DNA from: G965197405 sp965197405
GTDB taxonomy: Bacteria > Chloroflexota > Dehalococcoidia > Lucifugimonadales > JAGWBF01
DNA: 64,000 bases
NCBI GenBank assembly: GCA_965197405.1
Contig: OZ240206.1
Span: forward strand, 992,001 to 1,056,000
Direction: 5' to 3'
Of this stretch, positions 16,377-25,346 are shown piece after piece. Each line of letters begins with the position of its first letter. Within the stretch, counting starts at the first letter, position 1. Position numbers and translations under genes: made by a program. A model generated the notes under the pieces. The model was not told the origin of the DNA. It did not search any database and was given only the letters and a program-made list of their open reading frames with translations.

Positions 16377-17150
16377 ATGGATTTGGGAATAAAAGACAGA
16401 GTGGCCATAGTAACGGGCGGCAGCCGGGGACTGGGACGGGTATCGGCCCTGGCCCTGGCGCGAGAGGGGGTCAACGTAGCGATTTGCGGCAGGACCCAGA
16501 GCACCCTTGATGAGACCGTCGCGGAGATGAAGTCTCTGGGCGTTTCGGCCACGGGGGTTGTCGCAGATATATCGGACCCTCCGTCGGCGCAGGAAGTGTA
16601 CGACAGCACGATGGCTGAGCTAGGGGCCGTGGACATACTGGTGAACAACGTGGGCGGGCGCCGGGGCACCACCATAATGAATACCACCGAAGAGCAGTTC
16701 AAGGCAGGTTTCGAGTTCAACCTGTTCGGAGCGCTCAGGCTCATGCGGTTGGTCCTTCCAGGTATGAAGGAAAACCGTTGGGGACGGATTATCAACATCT
16801 CCTCGATCTACGGCAGGGAGTACGGCGGCTCGACGGACTACATGGCCGCCAAGGCGGCCCTCATTGCTGCGACAAAGCACGCCGCCGTGGAACTGGTCAA
16901 AGATAACGTGCTGGTCAACAGCGTGGCCCCCGGTTCCATCATACATCCGGGTAGCACGTGGGAGCGCTTCACCAACGAACAGCCCCCGGAGGTAGTCCAG
17001 GAGTTCATCGGCAGAAACCTGCCCGTCGGGAGGTTCGGCTGGCCGGAGCCTATAGGGGACGTCATCGCTTTTCTGGCCTCCGAGCGGGCGAGCATGATAA
17101 CGGGGACCTGCATCAACGTGGACGCGGGCCAGAGCAGGTCGCTGATATAG
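16377..17150 (+). CDS. Short-chain dehydrogenase/reductase (SDR)
   Basis: A 257-residue classical SDR using NAD(P)H. Cofactor motif VTGGSRGLGRV near residue 13, NNVGG near 90, the catalytic serine in INISSIYGREYGG, and YMAAK as the Tyr-x-x-x-Lys pair are all visible. The C-terminal part has ITGTCINVDAGQSRSL. The GRTQ after the second strand suggests NADP preference. An ATG at 16377 follows AAGGAGTTGTAGC. Related to 3-oxoacyl reductases, but standing alone, so the substrate is unknown. Confidence 0.92.
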   Translation: MDLGIKDRVAIVTGGSRGLGRVSALALAREGVNVAICGRTQSTLDETVAEMKSLGVSATGVVADISDPPSAQEVYDSTMAELGAVDILVNNVGGRRGTTIMNTTEEQFKAGFEFNLFGALRLMRLVLPGMKENRWGRIINISSIYGREYGGSTDYMAAKAALIAATKHAAVELVKDNVLVNSVAPGSIIHPGSTWERFTNEQPPEVVQEFIGRNLPVGRFGWPEPIGDVIAFLASERASMITGTCINVDAGQSRSLI

Positions 17151-17225
17151 CCCCTCATAGCGCCCGCTGAAGCTTCGGGGAGTACATCGCGGGGCCTGAA
17201 AGTCCGCCCTTGGGCTGAGTCATAC

Positions 17226-17254
17226 TTACTTGACCTGCGGGCCGGGACTATAAT
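17226..17254 (+). promoter_or_regulatory. Possible promoter of dnaE
   Basis: A perfect TATAAT lies at 17249-17254. The -35 candidate TTACTT at 17226-17231 gives 17-base spacing; TTGACC at 17230 matches better but at only 13 bases. The box is 51 bases before the dnaE start. Confidence 0.5.
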
Positions 17255-17305
17255 ATGGTATTCTCCACCAGAGCAAAGACTTGCCCTGAGAGCAGCCGGG
17301 GGAAG

Positions 17306-20300
17306 ATGTTCACACACCTGCACGTACACACCGAGTATAGCCTCCTGGACGGCGTCAGCCGGATACCCAAGCTCGTGGGTCGGGCTAAGGAACTGGGCAT
17401 GAATGCCCTGGCCATCACCGACCACGGCTCCCTGTATGGCGTCGTGGAGTTCTACTCCGAATGCGTGGAGGCCGGCATAAAGCCCATCATCGGCTGCGAG
17501 GTATACGTGGCCCAGAGCAGCCGCCACGAAAGGGGGCCGTCGGAAAGAAGCCCCTTCCACATGACTGTCCTGGCGAAGAACAATCGCGGGTACCAGAACC
17601 TAATGAGGCTCGTCACCCAGGCCCACCTGGAGGGCCAATACTACAGGCCCCGCATAGATAAGGGGTTGCTGGAGCAGCATCACGAGGGGCTGATAGTTCT
17701 GTCGGGCTGCCCCACCGCGGAAGTCCCACGGCTCATATCGGAAAACCGCCTGCAGGACGCCAGGGAGGCGGCCCTCTGGTACAAGAGGCTACTGGGTGAG
17801 AACGGCTTTTTCTTCGAGCTACAGAGCCACTCCCACGTACCCCAGCTCCCCACCATAAACGACGCCCTGGTGGAGATGAGCCGGGAGTTGGATATACCCC
17901 TTGTCGTCACCAACGACTGCCACTACGTCCATAAAGAGGACTCCTCCTTGCAGGACGTGCTTATCTGCATCCATACCAACACCACCATCCACGACGATAA
18001 GCGCCTGAAGATGGAGGACGATTCCTACTATCTCAAGAGCCACCAGGAAATGGAGGACCTGTTCAGGGACTTCCCGGAGGCGGTGCGAAACACGGAGCTA
18101 ATCGCCGATATGTGCGACGTGAAGCTGGCGATGGGCGAGCTTCACCTGCCCGCGTACCCCGTGCCCGATGGGTCCGACCCCGATGAGTACCTGTCCCGCC
18201 TATGCTGGGAGGGGTTCAAGCGCCTGTACCCCAGGCCGACTCCCCAGGCCGAGGAGCGGCTGGCCTACGAGTTGGAGGTCATAAGGCTCACCCAGTTCGC
18301 CAACTACTTCCTGGTGGTGTGGGACATAATCGTCTTTGTCCAGGAGAGCAACATTCTCTTCGGGGTCAGGGGGAGCGCCGCCGCCAGCCTGGCCCTCTAC
18401 TGCCTGGGCGTCACCGAGGTGGACCCCTTGGAATACCGGCTGGTCTTCGAGCGATTCCTCAACCTGGAGCGCAAGGAGATGCCGGACATTGACATGGACT
18501 TCCAGGACGACCGGCGGGATGAGGTGCTGGCCTACGTCACGGGCAGGTACGGCAAGGACAGGGTGGCCCAGATAATTACCTTTGGGACCCTGGGGGCCAA
18601 GGCCTCTCTCAGGGACGTGGGCCGCAGCCTGGGGATGGGGTACGGCGACGTGGACAGAGTGGCCCGCCTGGTGCCCTTCAAGTCCCGCACCCTGGAGGAC
18701 GCCCTCGCCGCCAACCCCGAGCTGAGGGACGCCTATCAGTCGGACGAGTCCATCGGCAAGCTGGTGGACACCGCCAAGGCCCTGGAGGGGACCGTCCACC
18801 ACGTCAGCACCCACGCCGCCGGGGTGGTCATATCCAGCGAACCCCTCACCGAGTACGTGCCCCTCCAGAGGCCCGCAAGGGGAGACGAGAGCAGCGAAAT
18901 CGCCATGACCCAGTACGCCATGGAGCCGGTGGCCATGCTGGGGTTGCTGAAAATGGACTTCCTCGGCCTCACGAGCCTGACCATTCTGGACCGCGCCGTC
19001 AAGATGGTGGAGCGTACCAGGGGTATAACCATAAACCTGCACCGGCTGCCCCTGGACGACCAGAAGACCTTTGATCTGCTGTCCTCAGGCAAGACCACCG
19101 ACGTATTCCAGCTGGAAAGCGCCGGAATGCAGAGGTACATCCGGGAGCTAAAGCCCTCCTCCCTTGGCGACATAGCTGCCATGATTGCCCTCTATCGTCC
19201 CGGCCCTATGGAGCACATCGAGACCTTCATAAGAGCCAAGCACGGCCTCGAACCCATCAAGTACCCCCATCTCAGCCTCCAGGACATCCTGGAGGAGACC
19301 CACGGCGTCATCGTTTACCAGGACCAGGTCTTGCTCATACTCCAGGCCTTCGCCGGCTACTCGCTGGGGCGGGCGGACACGGTCAGAAAGGCTATGGGGA
19401 AAAAGATAGGCGAGCTGATGCGCAAGGAGCGAGAGGGCTTCATCGAGGGTGCAGTGGACAAAGGTTTCACCAGGGACCTGGCCCAGGAGGTCTTCAACCT
19501 TATCGAGCCTTTCGCGGGCTACGCCTTCAACAAGGCCCACAGCGTGAGCTACGCCCTGATTTCCTACTGGACGGCCTACTTCAAGGCCAATTTCCCGCTG
19601 GAGTACATGGCCTCGGTGATAAATGCTCGCCTCGACCACCCCGACAGGGTGGCCGGCGCCATCAGCGAGTGCTTCCGTATGGAGATACCCGTCCTCCTGC
19701 CCGACATAAACCACAGTGGGGTACACTTCGCCATAGGAACGGACGGAAAGGGGGGCCACGCCCTGCGGTTTGGACTGTCCGCGATCAAGAACGTGGGAGA
19801 GGGCGCCGTCCGCCCCATCGTAGAGGAGAGAGAAAAAGAAGGCCCTTTCAATACTATAGACGAGTTCTGCGGGCGTGCGGACCTGCGGGGCTTGAACCGC
19901 AGGATGCTGGAGAACCTGATAAAGGTGGGGGCCTTCGACTCCCTGGGCAACCGGGGAGCGCTCCTGGAAGCAGCCGACCAGATTCTCGCCCTGGCCCAGA
20001 AAGAGGCCCACAGAAGGGAGACGGGCCAGTCCAGCATGTTCGACGTCCTCCCCAATACGGCGGAGGCAGGCCCGATGGTGGGCATAACCATTAACGGGGA
20101 AGACGTGCCGCCCGCGGAGAAGGTGGCCTGGGAGAAGGAGTTTCTCGGGGTGTCCCTCTCCGAAAGCCCCCTCAAGAACATCGCCCTGGGCGAGTCCACC
20201 GGGGTCATCACCTCCAGTGACCAGCTTGACCCCGATATGGACGGCCAGAGAGTGAGCGTGTTGGGCCAGGTCTCCTCTATTTCCGAGCGGACCACCCGCG

Positions 20301-20848
20301 ACCAGCGTCCCTACATCATCGGCACCCTGGAACTGGTCTACGGAAATACGGAGGTCATCGCTTGGCCGGACGTCCTGGAGAAGACCCGGGAAATATGGAA
20401 GGAGGGCGCCCTCCTACGCATATCAGGGAGGATAAAGGTCAGGGCCGACGAGCTATCGGTGCACTGTGACGAGGCAGAGGTATACACAGAGGGACAAAAG
20501 TCCAAGAACGGGGCCACTGCCCCGACCAGCCCTGCTCCTGAGAGAGTCGCCAGCCCCGCCAAGGCCCCACCACCGGAGACGCGCCCCGCGCCGGAGGCCT
20601 CCGACGGCCTTCTGATAAGGCTGTCGGACTCGGAGAACGCCGAGGAAGACACCCACGTACTCAGAGAGGTGATGCGCACTCTGCTGGAGTATTCGGGAAC
20701 GGTCCGCGTCCACCTGGAGATTTTTACCGGCGGGAGGCGGGTCCTGATGGACCTGCCCATGATAACCACCCTCTACTGCCCGGAGCTACACGAGCGCCTT
20801 GAGGAGTTGCTAGGCCCCGGCTCGGTGCTAGTGGAGGGCAGGGCCTAG
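17306..20848 (+). CDS. dnaE: DNA polymerase III subunit alpha DnaE
   Basis: The replicative DNA polymerase catalytic subunit, 1180 residues, normal for the DnaE1 class. The start FTHLHVHTEYSLLDG places the PHP domain at the extreme N-terminus, so the ATG at 17306 is preferred to codons further upstream; the GGGGGAAG before it is close. The polymerase catalytic aspartates are in PDIDMDFQDDRRDEV (about residues 393-407). The conserved GVVIYQDQVL, GYAFNKAHSVSYALISYWT and an OB-fold region (VSVLGQVSSISERTTRDQRP) follow. The C-terminal 100 residues (YSGTVRVHLEIF) form the tau-binding-like tail. A proline- and alanine-rich linker lies before it. Confidence 0.97.
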   Translation: MFTHLHVHTEYSLLDGVSRIPKLVGRAKELGMNALAITDHGSLYGVVEFYSECVEAGIKPIIGCEVYVAQSSRHERGPSERSPFHMTVLAKNNRGYQNLMRLVTQAHLEGQYYRPRIDKGLLEQHHEGLIVLSGCPTAEVPRLISENRLQDAREAALWYKRLLGENGFFFELQSHSHVPQLPTINDALVEMSRELDIPLVVTNDCHYVHKEDSSLQDVLICIHTNTTIHDDKRLKMEDDSYYLKSHQEMEDLFRDFPEAVRNTELIADMCDVKLAMGELHLPAYPVPDGSDPDEYLSRLCWEGFKRLYPRPTPQAEERLAYELEVIRLTQFANYFLVVWDIIVFVQESNILFGVRGSAAASLALYCLGVTEVDPLEYRLVFERFLNLERKEMPDIDMDFQDDRRDEVLAYVTGRYGKDRVAQIITFGTLGAKASLRDVGRSLGMGYGDVDRVARLVPFKSRTLEDALAANPELRDAYQSDESIGKLVDTAKALEGTVHHVSTHAAGVVISSEPLTEYVPLQRPARGDESSEIAMTQYAMEPVAMLGLLKMDFLGLTSLTILDRAVKMVERTRGITINLHRLPLDDQKTFDLLSSGKTTDVFQLESAGMQRYIRELKPSSLGDIAAMIALYRPGPMEHIETFIRAKHGLEPIKYPHLSLQDILEETHGVIVYQDQVLLILQAFAGYSLGRADTVRKAMGKKIGELMRKEREGFIEGAVDKGFTRDLAQEVFNLIEPFAGYAFNKAHSVSYALISYWTAYFKANFPLEYMASVINARLDHPDRVAGAISECFRMEIPVLLPDINHSGVHFAIGTDGKGGHALRFGLSAIKNVGEGAVRPIVEEREKEGPFNTIDEFCGRADLRGLNRRMLENLIKVGAFDSLGNRGALLEAADQILALAQKEAHRRETGQSSMFDVLPNTAEAGPMVGITINGEDVPPAEKVAWEKEFLGVSLSESPLKNIALGESTGVITSSDQLDPDMDGQRVSVLGQVSSISERTTRDQRPYIIGTLELVYGNTEVIAWPDVLEKTREIWKEGALLRISGRIKVRADELSVHCDEAEVYTEGQKSKNGATAPTSPAPERVASPAKAPPPETRPAPEASDGLLIRLSDSENAEEDTHVLREVMRTLLEYSGTVRVHLEIFTGGRRVLMDLPMITTLYCPELHERLEELLGPGSVLVEGRA

Positions 20849-20863
20849 ATTCGCTACCGCGTC

Positions 20864-21379
20864 CTATGCGGTCTTCTCGGAGAAGGCGGCCTCAAGCTCC
20901 AGCAGCCTCGCCTTTTTGTCCAGCCCGCCGCCGTAGCCGTGCAGGCCCCCGTCGCTGCCTATTACCCTGTGGCAGGGGACTATAATCGCGAGGCGGTTTC
21001 TGGCCATTGCTTGGCCCGCTGCCCTGAAGGCTCCGGGCCTCCCCGCTGCTCCGGCCAGCCATGCGTAGCTACGGGTCTCACCCGGCGGAATTGTGCGGCA
21101 CGCCTCCCACGACGCTCTGAAGAAGGGGGGCGCATCCTCCAGGTCGAGGGATATGTCATCCAGGGCCTTCTCGTCTCCGCTAAAATAGGCATCAATGTGA
21201 TGACGGATGCTCTCCAGGGCCGCGGGGTCCTGCTCGGCTCTGGCTACCTCCGGCCCCAACTCCTCCAGGGCTTCCTGGGGCGAGTGCTTGAGGCTCAGCC
21301 TGCGCAGGCCCTTGGGGGATGCCAAAGCCCCCAACCAACCTATTTCACTGGGAAACACATCGTAATACAGACGGCCCAT
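20864..21379 (-). CDS. ogt: Methylated-DNA-[protein]-cysteine S-methyltransferase
   Basis: A suicide DNA-repair protein that removes alkyl groups from O6-alkylguanine to its own cysteine. The active-site motif IIVPCHRVIGSDGGLHGYGGG is present, with a preceding GAFRAAGQAMARNRL helix-turn-helix region that binds DNA. Length 171 residues, as for Ogt/MGMT. The ATG at 21379 follows GAGGAG. It converges on dnaE with 15 bases between the stops. Confidence 0.95.
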   Translation of the reverse strand: MGRLYYDVFPSEIGWLGALASPKGLRRLSLKHSPQEALEELGPEVARAEQDPAALESIRHHIDAYFSGDEKALDDISLDLEDAPPFFRASWEACRTIPPGETRSYAWLAGAAGRPGAFRAAGQAMARNRLAIIVPCHRVIGSDGGLHGYGGGLDKKARLLELEAAFSEKTA

Positions 21380-21404
21380 AGCTACTCCTCGTACCCGTAA
21401 TTAT

Positions 21405-21545
21405 CGTGAGAATGCCCTTCGTCACACCCGTGCAAATGGGTATCCACAGCCCCCGCTCCCTGGACTCCCACTTTCGTGGGAGGGACGACGGGGGAGTACA
21501 GTCGCCATTTTCATTCCCATTATGTGGCTCGACAAGGCCACGGGC
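21405..21545. repeat. Hairpin-rich dispersed repeat, family C
   Basis: Contains TTCGTCACACCCGTGCAAAT, GGACTCCCACTTTCGTGGGA, CAGTCGCCATTTTCATTCCC and a GGCTCGACAAGGCCACGG tail. It occupies the gap between ogt and the ferritin-VIT1 gene. Confidence 0.7.
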
Positions 21546-21550
21546 GGTCA

Positions 21551-22774
21551 CTAGGAAACCAGGCGGGGGATGCCCTCGCCCAAGGCGAATCCCAGTCCCG
21601 CAGCGGCAGCGCCTATAACCAGGACTTCGAGGCCCTGGAGTATGGGAGACTTCTGCACCATGCGGCCCTTGCCCAAGCCCAGGGCGAACAGGCCCACGAG
21701 GGTTGCTCCCACGGACGCGCCAATAGCCACTCTACCCTCGGCGAAGATGTATGGCAGGACGGGAATCATGGCCGCTATGATGAAGGCCATTCCCATCGTG
21801 AGAGCGTCCTTGATGGGCTTGGACGTTACTTCCGCACTGAGACCCAACTCTTTCTCAACCAGGGTGCGGAGCCACAGGTCCTTGTCTACGGCTATATGCT
21901 CGGCCACTCCCTGCGCCTCGCCGAAGCTCAAGCCCTCCCGCTGGTAGAGCACGACCAGCTCAGCGAGCTCCTCCGCGGGATGCTCCGCCAACTCCTTTGC
22001 CTCTTTGGCGATCTCGGCCTTCTGGACGTCCTGCTCCGCCTTGGAACCCAGGTATGCTCCGGTGGCCATGGAGACCATTCCGGCCAGCGCCCCGGCCAGG
22101 CCGCCAATCAGCACGGCGGCGTTCCCAATATCCGACACCGCCAGCGCGGTGACCAGGGCCAGCGTGCTTATGAGGCCATCCTGAACTCCAAAGACCACCT
22201 CTCGTATGCGGCCCATAGACGCCACTCGCCAGCGCTCTCCCGCCACCTCGATACGCGCGGCGGTGTAGGTGGACGATACCTCGGCCTCCACAGCCGGCAT
22301 CTCTCGTGACGTGGTGGCCGCTCCGCCGGGAGGGGTCAGCGCGGCTTCCGGAGAGCTTCCCCTCCGGTCGAGCTTCGCCTCCAACTCCGTTAGGGCGCGG
22401 GAGAAGACCTCCATGTGATGCTTCTCCCGGTCCATAGCCATGATGAAGGTATTGGCGGCATCGGAGCGGCGCTCGCTCAGGGCGTCGCTGACGTAGCGGG
22501 GGTACATGGTGCTAATCTCTTTGGACTCGCTTGTAAGTACGTTCCTGAGATTCTCTATGCTGGACTTGACCTCGCCCGAGACCCGCAGGTGGTTGACCCC
22601 GTGGATGTTCTCAGCCCCGGCTACTTCCTGAAATATCTGGGCTACTTCCGGGTGCCCCTCCTCCAGGGCCTTGTAAGCATAGGCGCTGTACTTCAGATGG
22701 GCCATCGCCTCGCTGACGATGGCGTTCCACAAGTTGCGCTCTGTTTTGGTCAATGTCCGCTCGGTACTGGCCAT
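21551..22774 (-). CDS. mbfA: Ferritin-like/VIT1 fusion protein (MbfA-like iron transporter)
   Basis: A 407-residue fusion. Residues 10-130 form a four-helix ferritin/rubrerythrin-like domain with likely di-iron ligands: Glu22 in SEAMAHLKYSAYAYKA, Glu55 and His58 in GAENIHGVNH, and Glu117/His120 in MDREKHHMEVF. A linker rich in Pro, Ala and Thr (about 130-180) leads to a VIT1/CCC1 membrane domain: REVVFGVQDGLISTLALVTA, then glycine-rich helices and a cytosolic acidic loop (AKEAKELAEHPAEEL). In Bradyrhizobium, MbfA with this domain order exports iron and peroxide-stress protection depends on it. The same role is inferred here. The start follows GAGGAAAATGCA. Confidence 0.88.
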   Translation of the reverse strand: MASTERTLTKTERNLWNAIVSEAMAHLKYSAYAYKALEEGHPEVAQIFQEVAGAENIHGVNHLRVSGEVKSSIENLRNVLTSESKEISTMYPRYVSDALSERRSDAANTFIMAMDREKHHMEVFSRALTELEAKLDRRGSSPEAALTPPGGAATTSREMPAVEAEVSSTYTAARIEVAGERWRVASMGRIREVVFGVQDGLISTLALVTALAVSDIGNAAVLIGGLAGALAGMVSMATGAYLGSKAEQDVQKAEIAKEAKELAEHPAEELAELVVLYQREGLSFGEAQGVAEHIAVDKDLWLRTLVEKELGLSAEVTSKPIKDALTMGMAFIIAAMIPVLPYIFAEGRVAIGASVGATLVGLFALGLGKGRMVQKSPILQGLEVLVIGAAAAGLGFALGEGIPRLVS

Positions 22775-22894
22775 TGCATTTTCCTCATAGCGGCTACGCG
22801 CGGGCGACGCGGTCCCATTGGTCTTGTTGGCTGTTGGGCAGGGGCGTCGGTCGAATTAGATTAGCAGCCAGGCATAAACAGAACTGAAAATAGT

Positions 22895-22973
22895 TGGTGC
22901 CCCCAAGGGGCTTCGATCCCCTGATCTCCACCTTGAAAGGGTGGCGTCCTTGACCGGGCTAGACGATGGGGGC
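22895..22973 (-). tRNA. tRNA-Glu (anticodon UUC)
   Basis: Minus-strand cloverleaf: acceptor GCCCCCA (22967-22973) pairs with TGGGGGC (22899-22905), the D-arm begins TCGTCTAG, and the anticodon loop CTTTCAA gives UUC. The 3' CCA is encoded (22895-22897). The T-loop reads ATCGAAG rather than TTCGAAT, so position 54 is A instead of the near-universal T. Confidence 0.95.
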
Positions 22974-22981
22974 ACACCTCT

Positions 22982-22987
22982 ATTATA
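22982..22987 (-). promoter_or_regulatory. Likely -10 box for tRNA-Glu
   Basis: TATAAT on the minus strand, 8 bases upstream of the tRNA 5' end. It lies just after the argC stop codon. No clear -35 box is seen. Confidence 0.55.
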
Positions 22988-22993
22988 CAGTAG

Positions 22994-24034
22994 CTAGGGA
23001 TATACTGCCAGCGATTCCAGGGCTGCAGTTTCGGGCAACCCGAACATCAGGTTCATGTTCTGGATAGCCTGGCCCGCCGCGCCCTTCACCAGGTTGTCAA
23101 GGCAGCTTATCACTATCAGCCTGCCCGTCCTCAAGTCCACCGTAGGATAAATCAGGCACAGGTTGTTCCCCAAGGTCTGCTTGGTCTGGGGTGGCGATGA
23201 AGCTACCTTTACGAAAGGCTCGCCGGCATAGAAGTCCTGGTAAAGCTGTCGCACCTCGACTCTGGCTTCCTCCCATGAGGAGAAAACGCCGGGCTTCAGC
23301 CGGGCGTAGCAGGAGCTGAGGATTCCACGGGTCATGGGTATCAGGTGGGTCAGGAAGGTCAATGCCAGGGGTCCGTCTTCATGCCCGGTAACCTTGCCGA
23401 GCTCCTGGGTTATCTCGGGCAGGTGACGGTGTCCGCTCACCGAGTAGGCCATGACGTTCTCGTTGACCTCGGAGAAGTGGGTGGTCAGGCTCAGGCTGCG
23501 GCCCGCGCCGGAGACCCCCGACTTGCTGTCCACAACGATGTCGAGGTCCACCAACCCCTTCTTCACCACGGGGGCGAGGGCCAGTATGGCGCTGGTGGGG
23601 TAGCAGCCGGGGTTGGCTACCAAACGGGCCTGGGACACCTCCGAGCGGTTAAGCTCGGTGAGGCCGTATACCGCCTCCTCAAGGTACTGGGGACCCGGGT
23701 GAGAGACGCCGTACCATTCCTCGTACTCGGAGAGATGTCTCAGGCGAAAATCGGCGCTTATATCCACCACCCTGACGCCATCCTCCAGCAGGGGTATCAC
23801 CGCCTCGGCGCTGGCCTTGTGGGGCAGCGCGGAAAATACCAGGTCCAGGCTCCCGTCCAACTCCGGCTGAATCTCCATGTCCAGGTCTGAAAGATGGGGG
23901 AACACGCTGCCCAGCTTCTCTCCGGCGGCGCTCCTGCCGGTGACGGAGGCTATCGTGGCGTCGGGGTGGTGATAGAGGAGCCTCACCAGCTCAGAGCCGG
24001 AGTAACCTGTGACATTTATAATTCCTACTTTCAC
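22994..24034 (-). CDS. argC: N-acetyl-gamma-glutamyl-phosphate reductase ArgC
   Basis: ArgC reduces N-acetylglutamyl phosphate to the semialdehyde, third step of arginine synthesis. Visible are the NADP-binding GIINVTGYSGSELVRLLYHHP, the active-site cysteine in VANPGCYPTSAILALAPV, SGVSGAGRSL and the histidine in SGHRHLPEI. The GTG at 24034 is chosen because AAGGTGG lies 5 bases before it; this gives 346 residues, normal for ArgC. An ATG at 24052 is preceded by GGGAG that belongs to a dispersed repeat. argJ, argB, argD and argG are more than 28 kb away in this window. Confidence 0.95.
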   Translation of the reverse strand: MKVGIINVTGYSGSELVRLLYHHPDATIASVTGRSAAGEKLGSVFPHLSDLDMEIQPELDGSLDLVFSALPHKASAEAVIPLLEDGVRVVDISADFRLRHLSEYEEWYGVSHPGPQYLEEAVYGLTELNRSEVSQARLVANPGCYPTSAILALAPVVKKGLVDLDIVVDSKSGVSGAGRSLSLTTHFSEVNENVMAYSVSGHRHLPEITQELGKVTGHEDGPLALTFLTHLIPMTRGILSSCYARLKPGVFSSWEEARVEVRQLYQDFYAGEPFVKVASSPPQTKQTLGNNLCLIYPTVDLRTGRLIVISCLDNLVKGAAGQAIQNMNLMFGLPETAALESLAVYP

Positions 24035-24053
24035 TTCTACCACCTTTTTCATC

Positions 24054-24084
24054 TGGACTCCCGCGAAAGCGGGAGTGACGAAGG
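24054..24084. repeat. Short family C hairpin upstream of argC
   Basis: GGACTCCCGCGAAAGCGGGA (a near-perfect palindrome) followed by GTGACGAAGG. It lies immediately upstream of, and partly supplies, the region of alternative argC start codons. Confidence 0.7.
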
Positions 24085-24204
24085 CATTATTTCTAATGCA
24101 GTCGCCCTCTATACCATGCTTTTGGGGGTTGCCAACGGGATGCAGGATCATTTCATCCCTTGAGATTGGCCTTTGAAATTGGCAAAGAGAGGGGGCCGTC
24201 TCCG

Positions 24205-24924
24205 CTATTTATCCCCCAGGCCCCTGGAGGGGCATTTATAGGCCAGGACGCACTGTTTGCACAGTGGCCTGGGCGCTTTGCACACTTTCCTGCCGTGGGT
24301 TATCAGGGCCACGTGGAAGGGATAGACCTCCTCCGGCTCCACTGCCCGCTCCAGTATCTCATGGGCCTGCTCGTAGCCGGTCTTCGGCCCGATAAGGCCC
24401 AGGCGCTTCGACACCCTGTAGATGTGAGTATCCACGGCCATGGCGGGCATACCCAGGGCGAAGGAGAGGATTATACCCGTTGACTTGGGGCCGATGCCGG
24501 GGAGGTCTCTGAGCCACGCCTTGGCCTCCTCCAGGGGCATCTCCTTGAGGAAGGAGAGGTCCAGGGAGCCGCGCCGCTCCAGGATGAGATTGAGCACCTG
24601 CTTTATGCGAGGGGCTTTGATCTTTGCCAGGCCGGCCGTACTAACGCACTGGGCTATGTACTCCGTATCGGCTGCGGCCACCTCCTCGAAGGAGGCGAAG
24701 GTCTCCGTAAGCTGCTTGAAGGCCCGCTCCGAGTTGCGGTCCGAGGTGTGCTGGGAAAGGATGGTGAAGACCAGCTCAGAGATAGGATCGTAGCGGGGCT
24801 CCGTTGGGAAAGGCTCGTACTCCTTCCGCAGGATGGACAGTACCTCGGTAGCGGCGAGGCCGTCACCCTGGGATATGCCAGGCTGCGTCTCCTGGGTCAA
24901 GACAGTATTTTCGACGTTCTCCAT
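24205..24924 (-). CDS. nth: Endonuclease III (DNA glycosylase/AP lyase)
   Basis: A base-excision repair enzyme removing oxidised pyrimidines. The helix-hairpin-helix LPGIGPKSTGIIL carries the catalytic lysine, and the aspartate is in AVDTHIYRVSKRLGL. Four C-terminal cysteines in C-x6-C-x2-C-x5-C spacing (VCKAPRPLCKQCVLAYKC) bind a 4Fe-4S cluster. The ATG at 24924 has AAGG upstream and gives 239 residues; open frame further upstream is repeat sequence. It is followed downstream by argC on the same strand. Confidence 0.93.
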   Translation of the reverse strand: MENVENTVLTQETQPGISQGDGLAATEVLSILRKEYEPFPTEPRYDPISELVFTILSQHTSDRNSERAFKQLTETFASFEEVAAADTEYIAQCVSTAGLAKIKAPRIKQVLNLILERRGSLDLSFLKEMPLEEAKAWLRDLPGIGPKSTGIILSFALGMPAMAVDTHIYRVSKRLGLIGPKTGYEQAHEILERAVEPEEVYPFHVALITHGRKVCKAPRPLCKQCVLAYKCPSRGLGDK

Positions 24925-25022
24925 TGCCCGGCCTTTCGCTGTATCTCCCAGGATTGCGACGACCTGATTGTAGCACTTTTCCCCGCCTTCATCATCTTCA
25001 GCGATACGCCGTCTCAGGGCTG

Positions 25023-25192
25023 CTTCATTCTCAGCGTCAGGTGAATATAAGCCCCCGCCGCGTGTCATTCTGAACGGAGCGTAGCGGAGTGAGGAATCTC
25101 AAACGCGGGCTTATTCGAGAGCATGGATTTTTAGATTCCTCGCTGCGCTCGGAATGACATCAGAGGCGGTGTAGGATATTTTCATGGTAATG
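25023..25192. repeat. Family A repeat, core type B
   Basis: Left end ATTCTCAGCGTCAGGTGAAT, half-sites GTCATTCTGAACGGAGCGTA and CTGCGCTCGGAATGACATCA, core CGGGCTTATTCGAGAGCATG (reverse of the type B core), and the tail GATATTTTCATGGTAATGAC. It occupies most of the gap 24925-25346. Confidence 0.75.
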
Positions 25193-25346
25193 ACACATTG
25201 CGGGTACAGGAGCTAGAGACTCAACATAGGCTTGACCCGTGTGATATGTTATAGGAGTAGAACGCTTCAGCCCCGCCGACCGAATTCTCCCGGCTGGGAC
25301 GAGTCCGGGGTGTGTCATAGATGAAGGTGAAGGGGATGCAGTCTGT

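Noticed and set aside
24054..24151. Longer ArgC starting upstream of 24052
   Set aside because: The extra residues are encoded by repeat DNA; the GTG at 24034 has a better ribosome-binding site and gives normal length.
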